Positions 12,101 through 24,100 of a stretch of DNA of 64,000 bases are shown here, one piece after another. The notes below the pieces were generated by a model. The model ran no database searches and was not told where the DNA came from. It worked only from the letters and a program-made list of their open reading frames with translations. Source of the DNA: Ottelia alismoides (taxonomy: Eukaryota; Streptophyta; Magnoliopsida; Alismatales; Hydrocharitaceae); the NCBI GenBank assembly GCA_037367405.1, contig JAZKJV010000603.1:1488001-1552000 (forward strand). Reading direction: 5' to 3'. A program made the translations under genes and the position numbers. The first letter of the stretch is position 1. Each line of letters begins with the position of its first letter.

Positions 12101-15100
12101 AAACATCGGTGGAGGAGAAGAGATACTCGTGCGTGGAGAAATTTAGGGTTTCAAGACAGATTCCCTAGCCGACGTATGCATGCTGGAGAAGATTCGTCTA
12201 GGTGTTGCCTTATCTCAGATTTAGGATTTCAGTAGAAACCCAATATTGTTGATGAGATCTTCAGCAACATGCATGCGAATTAGGGAAGGTCACGATCTTG
12301 TAAATCTCGCCTAGGTTTTCCGGAAGAAACCCTAGAACTTCAACTTGAATGAATCATAACCATCATCAGAACATAAACTTTGCGAAAAATTCAAAAATTC
12401 CAGAACTTGAATAAGATGAATAATGCATAAATCAATTAGAACTCCCAAAATCGACTTGCTCTAATACCATGTTAAAATAAGAACATGGAAGCAAAACCGA
12501 TAAACAAGAACATAAAGAAATATAAAAGGCAAACACTCAAATTTTACATGGAACCTTTCGTGAGGAACGAGATGAAACCACTGGAGAAGGCCTCAAAGGG
12601 CCGGATCTTTTGTATTGAATTTGCCAATGTGTACAAGGGGTGTGGGGATTCTTTTATAGTCCCACCGACAGACTCGGGTTTCACAAATAGTAGATGCGGG
12701 ACTAAACATGTTCCAATTACCCCTCTATTACATACATTCAATTACCTCTCTATTACATACTACAACATTTTTCATTTTCATATAATGGTTATACTTGTAC
12801 ATCTCCCCCTTTGTCATGTTCTAAATAAAAGGAACACGATGACCATATTGAATTAAGTTCTAAGGTCCTTTTACATGATATTTAGAGACCAATGTTTATA
12901 CCTACTTGTTGACATGTATTGCCCTTTTTTATATACAAAAACCTACAAAAAAAACCTTAGTCTTGTATAGTCGATTCTCAACCTATTTAGATTGTGGCAT
13001 GCTGTTATAGGCCTTTAGCTCTCCAAGTTACTTGTACCCTACCTGTGTCATGACTACATCCATTTGCACTACCCATGAGCCTCTTTGCATCACCAATACG
13101 TCCCCTTATATACTCGACATGCCTTTTATTGTCACTATCTGCCTTTGAGCTCCACATGTTCCAAAATGCCTTTATGTTCCTACTTATGACTACCTATTTG
13201 TTAATCATAAAATGGGTAATTTCTACGTGTCTAGTTCGGTTATTAGATTTGTATAGCAAATAAATTCAAGAGTTGTTGACGCTTCTATCAAAATATTATC
13301 CGTTCTTGGGAATGTCAAAAACCTTCTTTTCTTCCCTCTTAGGGTGTGTTTGGTTCGTTGGTTATCCAGGGGTGGATAACCTGGTTTTGTGTTTGTGTGT
13401 TTGGTTGGTGGGTTAAGGGTTGGGAGGGTTTGTGTGATGTGATTGTATTGGAATTTGAAAAAGTTGGTAGTTATTATGGTATTATTGTATTGAAATTTGA
13501 ACAAGTGGGTGGTTGTTGTGATGTGATTGTATTGAAGTTTGGAATAGTGAGTAGAAGTTGAGTATTTTATGATTTTTAGATGATATGATGGTATAATATA
13601 TATTTTTTTGGTTGGAAAGAGAGTGGGCCCCACTAGTGGGTTGAGAATATGGGTTTTGGGGGGTAACCCACCCAAAGTGGGGGTAACCCCCCAACCAAAC
13701 GCACCCTTATGGAATTTGATGGATCAACCAACGAGTTTGGGTTTAGAGCATGGAAACTTTGTGAAAGGTCACACGAAGGAGAAAATTGTTACTAACTCAA
13801 AGAATGAGACAAGTTGGTTTATGAAAAAAAAGGATAATGCCATTTTAATGGCTAAGATCATGTGTATCATGATCAAGAGGATTGCATCCATATACCTATC
13901 TTATTTTTAACGAGATGTGAGTTCTCAAGAAAACAATGCATTAAACATCTCACTTTACTCTAGAGAGTTATCTATGTATTTTCCTATTTCTTTATGTAAT
14001 TTACCCTCCAGGGTTTCTCCTCTATATAGAAGAGAGCCCTATGGCCCCCTTTCATAATCAAGTCACTATTTTCATCTTCACACAGTATTCGAACGATGGT
14101 CCTAGACCAAAGCTTTGAAACCCTCGCATTCCTACCCCTCCTGTCAGACCCACGCACCCTCTCTCTCCCCGCGTGCGGCTCCAACTCGTCGTCAGCATCC
14201 TCATCGTCATCGGGCATGTCCAACGACTCCTTGTCGCCCTTGCGATACCTCTTGCAACGTACCTCACCACTTCAACATACAACTAGGGGGCCATGGCCCT
14301 CGCCAACAATGCTAGGGAACCACTAGAGCGCAGGTTGCCACCACAACCTTTGGTTCGGTGATGTCAGGGTACCGTACCCCTCTCCAGCCATCGACAATAG
14401 GTCTACTGCCCATGTGCGACTTCCTTTGCCGTCAACAGTAGGTTTGTTGCCTAGTCATTCCACGCGGTTGCATCTAAGGTCACCGATCAACCTGATTTTG
14501 GATCGTTTTGGGTGAGTTCAAATCTCTAGAATCATCCACATGCCTTAAAGCTTCTCTACAAGTTGATGGGAACTATTGTGGCTTAAGTCTGCATATACAA
14601 ACAATTCCCCATATAGTGGTGTAGACACCTTTATATATATCTACAAACCTAGTCGTCTCCGTTCCCAGTTTCTTCATCATTATGTCAGAGAACAAGGTAG
14701 ATTTTTGATGCTGTCAAAGGCTCGACACCCATTGTCAAGATGGATGTGACCAACTATGAGTTACAATCAATGTAGTTTATGACCATCATACAATTCAATA
14801 ACAAGGATCACATTCTGACATAGCTATAGCCCGCCGACAAGAGTGGGGCAAATGCTTCATGGAAGCAAGATGACGCATATGCTTGTGTGTATGGCTATCA
14901 GTATCTGGTACTCTGACAACAGAGATAGTCAATGACTTCCTTCACTAGCCCACTGCCAAATCAGTAAGAGTGTAATCAAATTGCTGACTATAGAGATAAC
15001 TATATGATACTCTGACTACAGAGATAGTCAATGACGCATATGCACGTGTGTATGGTTATCCGGTACTCTGATTATAGAGATAGCAATGGTTTCTATATTC

Positions 15101-18100
15101 AAATCAACCACGGTGTCCTGCTTCTTGCTTCTCCAGCTCACAACACCACTGTTCAACAAGAGTACAAACCTTGATGTTGACTTGCGATCACCAGTGTCAG
15201 TTTGGAAGTCCGAATCTGTGTATCCTAAGACTTGGAGGTCACTAACTCCATAGACCAATATGTAGTCTTGCATCATTCTTAGATATTTGAAGATGTTCTT
15301 TACTGCATTCGGTTTGTTCACCATAGCGAGATTAGTAACAGCTTACCACTCTCACTGCATGGCAGATATCTGGCCTTGTGCACATCATGGCGTACATTAG
15401 GTTTCCCACAATCGATGCATAAGGGCATCCATCCATGGCCTTCTTTTCCTCAACACTTTGATGATGCATCCTTTTTATACAATATCTTATGGGAAGGATG
15501 CCTTTCTTGGAGTTTTACATATGGAATCGTTCCAGATCTTCTTAATGTATTCATGTTGAGACAATCTCAAAATCCCCTTTTCTTTGTTTCTGAATAGTTT
15601 TAGATCCAAGATATAAGGGGCTTCTACAAGATCTTTCATCTCAAAGGTATGAGAGCAACCAAACCTTAACATTAGTCATTATTCCTGTATCATTCCCAAT
15701 AGTAAGGATGCCATCTATTTAAAGAATGATGAACACAATGATGCTCCCACTGATCTTCTTGTACACACATGGTTCATCAATATTCTGAACAAAATCGTAA
15801 CTCTTTATGGTTTCAGCAAATTTGATGTTCCATCTACGAGAAGCTTGCTGTTGAGCCCATAGATGGATTTCTTCAGATTGCGCACTTTGCCTTCCTCAGC
15901 TATGAAGCCTTGGGACTGCTCCATATAGATATCGTCCTCGAGGTATTCATTGAGGAATGCGGTCTTGATGTCCATCTGCCAGATGTCGTAGTCAAGATGT
16001 ACAGATATAGCTAGCAGTGCCTTGATGCCTGATGGGATTAAGCATGACCACATGAGAGAATGTCTCATCGTAGTCGGCGCCTTCTCTTTGTGTGCAGGCC
16101 TTGGCTACGAGCCGTGCCTTGAAGGTCTCTACCTTCCCATCATGTCTCCTCTTTCTCTTGAAGATTTATTTACACCAAATGGGGTTTACCCCCTTAGGTG
16201 GATCCTCTAGGATCCATGCACCGTTCTTGTGCATGGAGTTGTTGGAGTATTTGGTTGTGCGTCTATTATGTTGTAGATGGATAAATGGATCTCTTCAGGA
16301 TCCATTTACCCCATCCCAGTGTTTAGTCCCACATCTACCAGTGGTGGGATTTGGAGGCTCTGGGGAGGCTATATAAGGAGCCCCAGACCTCCTGTATCCA
16401 TTGAGAGAAAAAGCAATGAAGCATATGCCCCTTTGAGGGCTTCTCCCGTGGTTTCATCCCGCTCCTTAGGGAGTAGAGTTCCACGTAAATCCCATCTTGT
16501 TCAGTATTTCTTTATCTTTATTTCTGATTCCGCTTCCGCTTCCTATTTCTAACATGGTATCAGAGCGGGTCGACTCTCGAGGATTTCAAGTTCTTAGTTA
16601 TGTTCGACATTCGATTTTTTTGGGTGTTGTATTCGTGAGAATTATTGTTCATGATATGAGAGGAGCTCTTGAAATTTTTGCATTTGAAGATTTTTTTCTT
16701 CATGGGATTGTGCAAACTAGGGTTCTTGTTCCGGAACCCTAATCTTGGTTTTTTAAGTTCCGGGAACGGTAGGCGTAGCATCCAGGCGGCTGCTCGAGCT
16801 GCATCATCGGCGCATGGCTCTGTTCGTAGGCCAACCCATGAGCAGATCGAAACCATCCTCGTTTCCAGGAAGCAACCACCCAGATCGTGGCGGCACTCCT
16901 GCTTCACGGCAGTGCTTCACGAGAGAAGCCGCTCCCGACTTCATCGCATCCAGCCCCTGGCTTCATCCATCGCCGCCCTGCTAGATCCCCACATCACGAA
17001 CCCCTCGTGTCATGTGCTCTGTTGTGACAACCCACCGCACGACTCCATTTCCAGGTCGCAAAGATACCTCCAGGCAGCAACCCCCACCGTGCAACCCTCC
17101 AGCGGCGGCACCCAGGCGCGCTGCTATAGGCGTGCGGCCCGGTGCCCTAACGGCGAAATCCATGCTGCACATCTTCAGGCGCTGGCGGCACACCACTCTC
17201 CGTTGGCGACAACTCCGCAGAAAGGAGGCGGTGCTAGCCGCCATCCGCTCCTCACTTCCGCCCCATCCCCGCGCACAGGTGATCTAGCGAACAGGACTCG
17301 CGTGGCGGCACCTCCATCGGTTCCAGGCGGAGCCCTCTCGTCTGAAGCAGCGCCGCTGGTGGCGATTGGAATCCCTGGTGGCGACGACAGTCTCCACATC
17401 TCCCCTTTGGCGACGCAAGGAAGGCCCCATCAGGGCGGAGCTCGATTGGGAAGGGGTTCCCTCGTGGGGAACCCTAAAAGGGCGCATTCTTATGAAAAAA
17501 TTATTTTTGGAGGCACGACTGCAGTTCAGGCGGACACAGATTGGTGATCAGGCATGGTTGGTGGGGAAGGATGGATAGAAAAATTTAAAGGGGAGGTCCC
17601 CGTCATTCTTGTTGTTTCGGCCAGAGTTTTCATGTGAGCCATAGGGACTCCAGAGTAGAGGACCATTCCCTATGCCATGTAGGCAAGGGTTTTCATGTGG
17701 TGTCATAGGTACTCCAAAGTAGAGTATCATTCTCTGAGCCAGATGGGAGAGACTTAGTTCTCCGACGAGGAGACTCCAGACGCAGTTTCAGACTCGATGA
17801 TCAGATTCCGAGTCCACAGTTGACTCATACTCCAGCCCGTTCGTCCTCCTCACCTGCACGACATGAGAAGCAACATCCTCGACAACAGTCGATAGTTGTA
17901 CGCGTTGAGTTGATATTGTCTGTAGTGTCTTGTATCGTGAGTTGACTGTTGAGTTTCTTTCTTTTTGTCCAAGCTGAGCATTGCATGCTCCAGCTTGAGG
18001 GGGAGTGTTGGAGTATTTGTTTGTGCGCCTATTATGTTGTAGATGGTAAATGGATCTCTTCAGGATCCATTTATCCCATCCCAGTGTTTAGTCCCACATC

Positions 18101-21100
18101 TACCAATGGTGGGACTTGGAGGCTCTGGGGAGGCTATATAAGGAGCCCCAGACCTCCTGTATCCACTGAGAGAAAAAACAATGAAGCATATGCCCCTTTG
18201 AGGGCTTTTCCTGTGGTTTCATCTCGCTCCTTAGGGAGTAGGGTTCCACGTAAATCCCGTCTTGTTCAATATTTCTTTATCTTTATTTCTGATTCCGCTT
18301 CCTCTTCCTATTTTCTAACAGGAGTCTATTTCAGACTTCATAGCTAGCATCCATCTATCCATGTCATGATCCACTCGTGCTTTTTCAAATGAATTAAACC
18401 ATTGTCAGACTCTCCTGACACATGGAATCGATACCTTTCAAGTGGTATAACCACCCTCGAACTCCTTTGAAGAGGTACATGTGTTTCATCTTCATTTACT
18501 TTTTCAGTTTCTGGTTTAGGAAGCTCAGTATCCTTGGGAGAATCTGTAAATTCCTTTAGTTCATTCTTGTTTTGACTTTTAAGGAAGTCATCCTCTAAGA
18601 ATTTCACATCCCTAGAGACGAATACCTTTTGAGCCTCAATGTCGTAAAGTTGGTATCCAATACTGTCCTTTACATAACCAATGAAGTAGCATTCTCTGGT
18701 GCGAGATTCTAACTTACTTGCGTCCACGTTCTTGGCATGGATTAAGTAACCCCAAATCTTCAAGTGTCTAATACTGGGGTTGGTTCCGAACTAAAGCTCA
18801 TGAGGGGGTTTTGGGTACAGATTTGCTAGGAATCTTATTAAGGATATATTACAGTCTCTACTACGTATCCCCAGAAACTAAGACGTAAATGTGTTTTACT
18901 CATCATTGATCGGAGCAAAGTCATGATTTTTTTTGAATTTGTCAAAGGTTTCAGATTTATGCCATAATAGGAAGATAAACCTGTATTGCGAATGGTCATC
19001 AATAAACGTCAAATAATATCGATATCCATTTCGAGTCGCGACACTGAAGACCACATACATCTGTATGTATTAGTTCAAGTATACTTTCACATCGTGCACC
19101 CTTATTTTAGAAGGGTGCTATGATCATTTTACCTCTAATGCAATGTTCGCAAGTAGGTAAACTTTGGACCTGTAGAAAATCTAATGGTCCATCTTTTACC
19201 AATCTATTGATCCTATCAACAGATAAATGACCAAGACTTTGGTGCTAAATCATGGTTAATTGTTTTCCATCCTCTCTAGATCTTTTAGGATTTTCATTAG
19301 TGGTAGTGACATTCATGATAGATTCATCAATGTACAATTCAAAGAATCCACCAGGAGTTAGAAAATCACCTGCAATATGTTTACCATAACGACTTATGTT
19401 AAGTTTCTCACAAAACAAGAACGAATATCCATTTCTAACTAATTTAGATATATATATATATAATAAGTTCTTTCTAACATCTAGAGACATTGTCTAAGTA
19501 ATAGGATTCTCGCACTAGCTAATGATAGTCTGCACATCGCGACGAAGATCGCTGCAACAGTTGCATCAGATCCCATTTGGATGACTATCTCTCGTTCATC
19601 AAGTTTTCTGATTTCCTGAAAAAGATGCAACAAATTGCATACATGAACAGAAGCATCAGAATCTATGACCCAACTACCTTCTCGTCTGACGAGAAAATTG
19701 ATTTCAATGATGAAAGTAGATTTTTTACCTGCTGGAGCCTTACCCTTTTCTATGGTTTCCAGGTAATCTGGACAGATTCTCTTGTAGTGTCCTGACTTCT
19801 TGCAGTGATGACAAACTTTGACTTTCTTCGATGCTATGAGTGTGGAAGCCTGAGAGGATGAACCGATAGCTTGACTCTTCTTTTTTTTCTTCTTTTGGGC
19901 CGGACCCTTCCGAGACCCTTGCTTCCGACCACGCTTTCCTTTGACATGTGCAACCATTGCACTGCTAGTAGGATTCTCCTTCATGACGTCATCAACAGAC
20001 TTCAATGAAAATATGAGCTCAACATTTGTCAACCTCAACTTATTCATGCGGTACGATACCATAAAGTTGTTGAAAGATTTGGGCAAAGACCTAAGGTAGG
20101 CGATGGACACGTATTCAAGTTCTTCGACCTAAGGTGGCTTTGAGACTTCGACCTAAGGTAGGCGATGGACACGTATTCATGTTCTAGCTGGACGACTGTT
20201 CGGGAGATGGCACTATAGCTGAGAGATTCCCAATGCTCTTTGCTTTAGCGACGTCGAAGGAGGCTACTCTTTCGCACATGGTTGCCTCGGGCACATGGTC
20301 ACCTTGTTTTATGACAGGCTTATTGGAACAATGATTGGAGGAATACCTTAGGTTGCAGGCGGAGCTCCCCTCATCGGGGGACCTCTCTCATGAGATGGAT
20401 CACTTTGTATGGCAGGGGGAAAATTGTCGGTTAAAAGGGCTTACGAGAGCTGAGGAGACCGACAAGGGAGCAGAATATCAACTTCAACCAAGACATGAAG
20501 ATTGTTTGGGCGGCTAATATCCCTTGCAGAGTGAAGATTTTCTTGTGGTGCCTGAGACGGGATCGACTGTGTGATAAAGATAGGAGGGGAAGGATTTTCG
20601 GCATTATGGACATGACATGCGATAGATGCGAGGGGCGGGTGGAAGATTCGAACCACTTGTTCTTTGAGTGTCCGACTTCGATGCGTATCTGGAATGAAGT
20701 TGGTATCCCTTGGGTTCAGTCGGGTGATGCAGCGGAGTTCTGGCGTTCGATTCGGGCAATGGGTGACAACTCAATGGATGATTGTTCCAAGTTGTTCGCT
20801 GTCCTATGGGCCATGTAGAATGGACGCAATCACAATATCTTCAACAACCAGAATTCCTTCCTTGAGAATATCGTCTCTCACTGTAACACACTTTAGTTTC
20901 TGGTCTTCCCGGTAATGTAATGTAATCTTTTGCAATGAAATATAAACGGCGGTGACTCCCAGCTTGGGAGTTCACCCTGCTTTCAATAAAAAAAGATTTG
21001 GGCAAAGACAACAGAATGAAGTGGGACCACATGTTTGCATCCTTATGTGCCCCAAGAGTATCTAGTTCAAAGAGGTAACCTAAAATTTTGATTACATGCT

Positions 21101-24100
21101 CTCTAACTGATATCCTTTCTTGCATCTTGCAACGAATTGGTTCTTTCAGGAGGTTGTAACGCTTTGTGCAGTTCACGTCACCGAACATCTCTTTAAGATT
21201 CAACATTATATCATGGGCATTGTCCATGTCCACACTTGTGAAGCACATTGGACAAACACCAGAGTATAACATCGAGCCAATGAATGATCTTCATCATATT
21301 TTTTCATTGTATTTAAGTTCTTCCACTGACATAGGGTTTGTATGCCTGTTCTTGGCGAGCACATAGCCGATGCGCTCCGCAGAGAGAATATGCTCCAAAT
21401 TTCGGAGTCAATCCGAATAATTTGGTCTGCTCAATTGATAGACCTCAAGAAGCTTGCTGAGTGGGTTCATGGATTTCATATCTGAGATTAAGAAACACAC
21501 TTATTAGAATCATATAAATAATTATATATTCAATTTTAATTCCTTGAATAAGGAATTTAAAATCAAAGTTGTCTTGCTTTTTAATATTTTGAAAGTCTAT
21601 TCCCTTATTAAACTTTCAAATCAAGAGATATACTTACCACTATATCTCAAGCAAGATCTCGGATCTCCTTTCTACCTTTGTTTCACCTTAATAATATGAG
21701 AAAATGTAACTTAGGTAAAGGCTCTTTTCGCCTTGCAAGTCCAACGTGTATTTTCCAATTTGATCTTTAACACTCGAGTCTACCATCCCTAAGGTGATCT
21801 TGACTCATTATTAATTGAACCAACCGTCAACATGAATAACACTCACTATGCATAATCCAATACCGCCTCAATTATATGAGAAAATATTGGGGTCACTACA
21901 CATATGATCTGTCTCTTTCGAGAAGCAAAGAGCTTGATCCATGTGCGCTTGTATGTCGGAATTATGATTTCGCATAGGCGTCTCTGCCGTACAATCCATG
22001 ACAAAAGAACTTTCGCCTTGATGTAAGACCATGGATGCCATCTTATCCTCCATATTCCATTCAAATTTTAATTAATCATTTTAAATCTAATTCTTACAAG
22101 GGAATTTCATTCCTATTAATAATAGACTGTTTCTTTTAACTGGTTCAAATTAATTTAATCATGTTAACAATCATATTAATAATTCTTCCAAAGCAGTTCT
22201 GAATATCAACATCAACAATCTAGGGTTTCGGCTTGAAACCCTAATTTCTTGCATCAACATCAAATCACAATATTCCTAACGCGATTCCAGAAACCCTAAT
22301 TCTTCATGCATTGTCATCCTCTCATCTATTTTCACAGTCATACAACTCAAATCCCGATCAACTTCAACCAGCAACCGCGCTTCCATATTACCTGACTCTG
22401 AAACTTCCAGAAATATAGTTCGAAACCCTATTTGAAAAAAAGGTGGCGGCTTCATCCCCCTCTCATAGAAGAAGAGAACAATAAAAGAAGTTCAAAGAAG
22501 CTGATCCCCTCTACGAATCCGTCCCAAGCGAGTTATTCTCCTAGCTATCTCAACTTCTAGTAGAACCTTTCATCAATCTTTGAATATCTGAAGGCGATGA
22601 CACATGCCGTTTTGCAACCCTCGCACGACTATTCCTCCAAAAGCAAGAATGCAACAAAACTCCAAGGTTTGCACCTTCTCGCGCGGATCTCCTCTAGCTA
22701 TGTTGCTGTGACTCATCCAGGTGGTGGAACCCCTACAACCTTCTCCTGAAGGTCGTGCGCCGCTCTCTCCTAACCGTGATGCAAAAGAAGCCCCCACCAG
22801 CATCACCCATCATCTCAGATCACAAGGCAGAAACCCCCTCCCGATCGCGACTCCAGGTGGCGGTGATTGGAGATGGAAAAGGCCCATCTGCAGTTTCGGT
22901 TGCTATATGGAAGAGCCCTAATAGGGGGACGACGGCACCGATCCCTGGGGAAGAAGCCCCATCGGGGGCGGAAGTATCGTGTGAAAGGGTTTCCCTCTGG
23001 GAAACCCTAAATAGGAACGCCCCCTTTTCGTATGTATACCCCAATGGGCCTACTGTATCTTACAAAAATGAAGGAGAAGGGTGTGGGTCCTGAGGTGTAT
23101 TGGATCCAATTGGGTTAGATTAGAAAAAAAGCTGAAAAAATAGAAGTGAATGGCTTTAAAACAATGAGAGAGTAGTTAAAAAAGGAGACCACACAAAAAA
23201 ATCCGTATGAAAAAATGACTCGAAAAGAGAGTGAAGAAAAATAAAAAATTGTGACGACTTATTTGTTCCGGTTCCTCACTTTATATCTTCTCCCAACTTG
23301 GTCGATGTCTCATTTTCCAACAAGTATGGAAAAATGGGGTAGTATTATGTAGATTTCTACAGGTTAGATTTTAGACTCTACAGATTGTTTCAGAGCCTAT
23401 AGTTCAAGGCGTACTTGTGTGCGTTCATTGTTTGAAAGGTCCCCATACTTGATCTGGTTGGCTTTGGTTTTCATGTGATCCATAGGGACTCCAAAGTAGA
23501 GATCCCATTCTTTGAGCCATTGTGGGCTTAGGGTTTTTATATGGTTTCGTAGGGACTTCAGAGTAGAGATCCCATTCTCTGAGCCAATATGCAATGACCC
23601 AGTTTTCCGACGAGGAGACTCAGTCTAGACTCCATCCTCCAACGACTGTAGACTCCGACGAGGATATTCTGTGGCTTTTCCAGTTTGGCCCTTCAGAGAG
23701 ATGGAACAGTTGCGGGCTAGAGTTCTCTAGGTAGAAACTAATTCCAGTTTACATACATAGTACATAGCATATGTTCTCTGTAAGATATTTATGTTATTTT
23801 GTCCTTGTTTCATATTGTTTCTTTCTGTTGTTCGATTTATGTAATTTACCCTCAGAGCTTTTCTCCTATATAAGAGAGCTCTAGGGTTAGATGGAATACA
23901 ACTTTCGTTTCTCCTTTTCCACATGGTATCAGAGCGACGGTCTTAGACCGGAGCCTGTGCCCTAGAATCCTACCATCCACAAAAAACCCTAGCCGCCGCG
24001 GGCCTCAACTCCACCTCTCGCTGCCACCGCCTGCCGCCTACCGCCACCTGCGGGTTCACGCGGCCGAGGTCTCACGACCGAGGGTTCACGCGGCTGCCAT

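Larger units (their letters stand above)
10377..12767 (-). mobile_element. Family N non-autonomous LTR element N1 (minus strand)
   Basis: The 5' LTR is 12470-12767 and the 3' LTR 10377-10666 in minus orientation, flanked by TTTTT (10372-10376 and 12768-12772). Next to the 5' LTR a PBS-like GCTCTAATACCA (12458-12469) is the reverse of TGGTATTAGAGC. Next to the 3' LTR, CATCCCCTTAAGCTGGAG is the reversed polypurine tract. The 1.8-kb internal region has no gag or pol. It contains a long T-rich (A-rich on the minus strand) tract at 11170-11420 and a GC-rich part at 11640-12160. Confidence 0.8.
16240..18320 (+). mobile_element. Family N non-autonomous LTR element N2
   Basis: Two 315-bp LTRs (16240-16554 and 18006-18320) begin TGTTGGAG and end TAACA. 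The element is flanked by perfect GGAGT duplications (16235-16239 and 18321-18325) inside the copia gene at 15.1-21.5 kb. The PBS TGGTATCAGAGC is at 16555-16566, and the polypurine tract TTGAGGGGGAG ends at 18005. The 1451-bp interior has no gag or pol. Its GC-rich half holds an unexplained 292-codon open frame (16669-17547). The LTRs differ at about 14 sites plus two indels by my hand alignment, so this is a fairly recent insertion. Confidence 0.95.
15083..21480 (-). pseudogene. copia gag-pol with stops and frameshifts
   Basis: In reading order: gag from about 21480 with DVNCTKRYNLLK and SFNNFMVSYRMN (divided by the LINE); a zinc knuckle CHHCKKSGHYKRIC near 19780; protease WVIDSDASVHVC near 19620; GAG-pre-integrase 19490-19245; integrase remnants 19200-18770; the integrase C-terminal part 18763-18344 with ESRTRECYFIGY; reverse transcriptase 16068-15487 with WQMDIKTAFLN; RNase H 15324-15083 with GYTDSDFQTDTGDRKSTS. 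The frames are broken. This lineage differs from the copia elements at 23.8, 33.7 and 49.3 kb in its gag and integrase wording. Confidence 0.85.
15080..22300 (-). mobile_element. Degenerate copia element (minus), split by a family-N element and a LINE
   Basis: A gag-pol in minus orientation reads from about 21480 (gag) to about 15080 (RNase H). It is interrupted by element N2 (16240-18320) and a LINE (20091-20991), each with its own target duplication. I could not identify its LTRs: on the left it abuts the gag fragment at 15080, on the right a long non-coding leader follows gag. The right boundary near 22300 is only an estimate. Confidence 0.7.

Noticed and set aside
16669..17547. The 292-codon ORF as a real gene
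   Set aside because: It lies between PBS and polypurine tract of a family-N element, has no recognisable domain, is rich in Arg/Ala/Pro/Ser as expected from GC-rich random sequence, and sister copies do not show an evident homologue.
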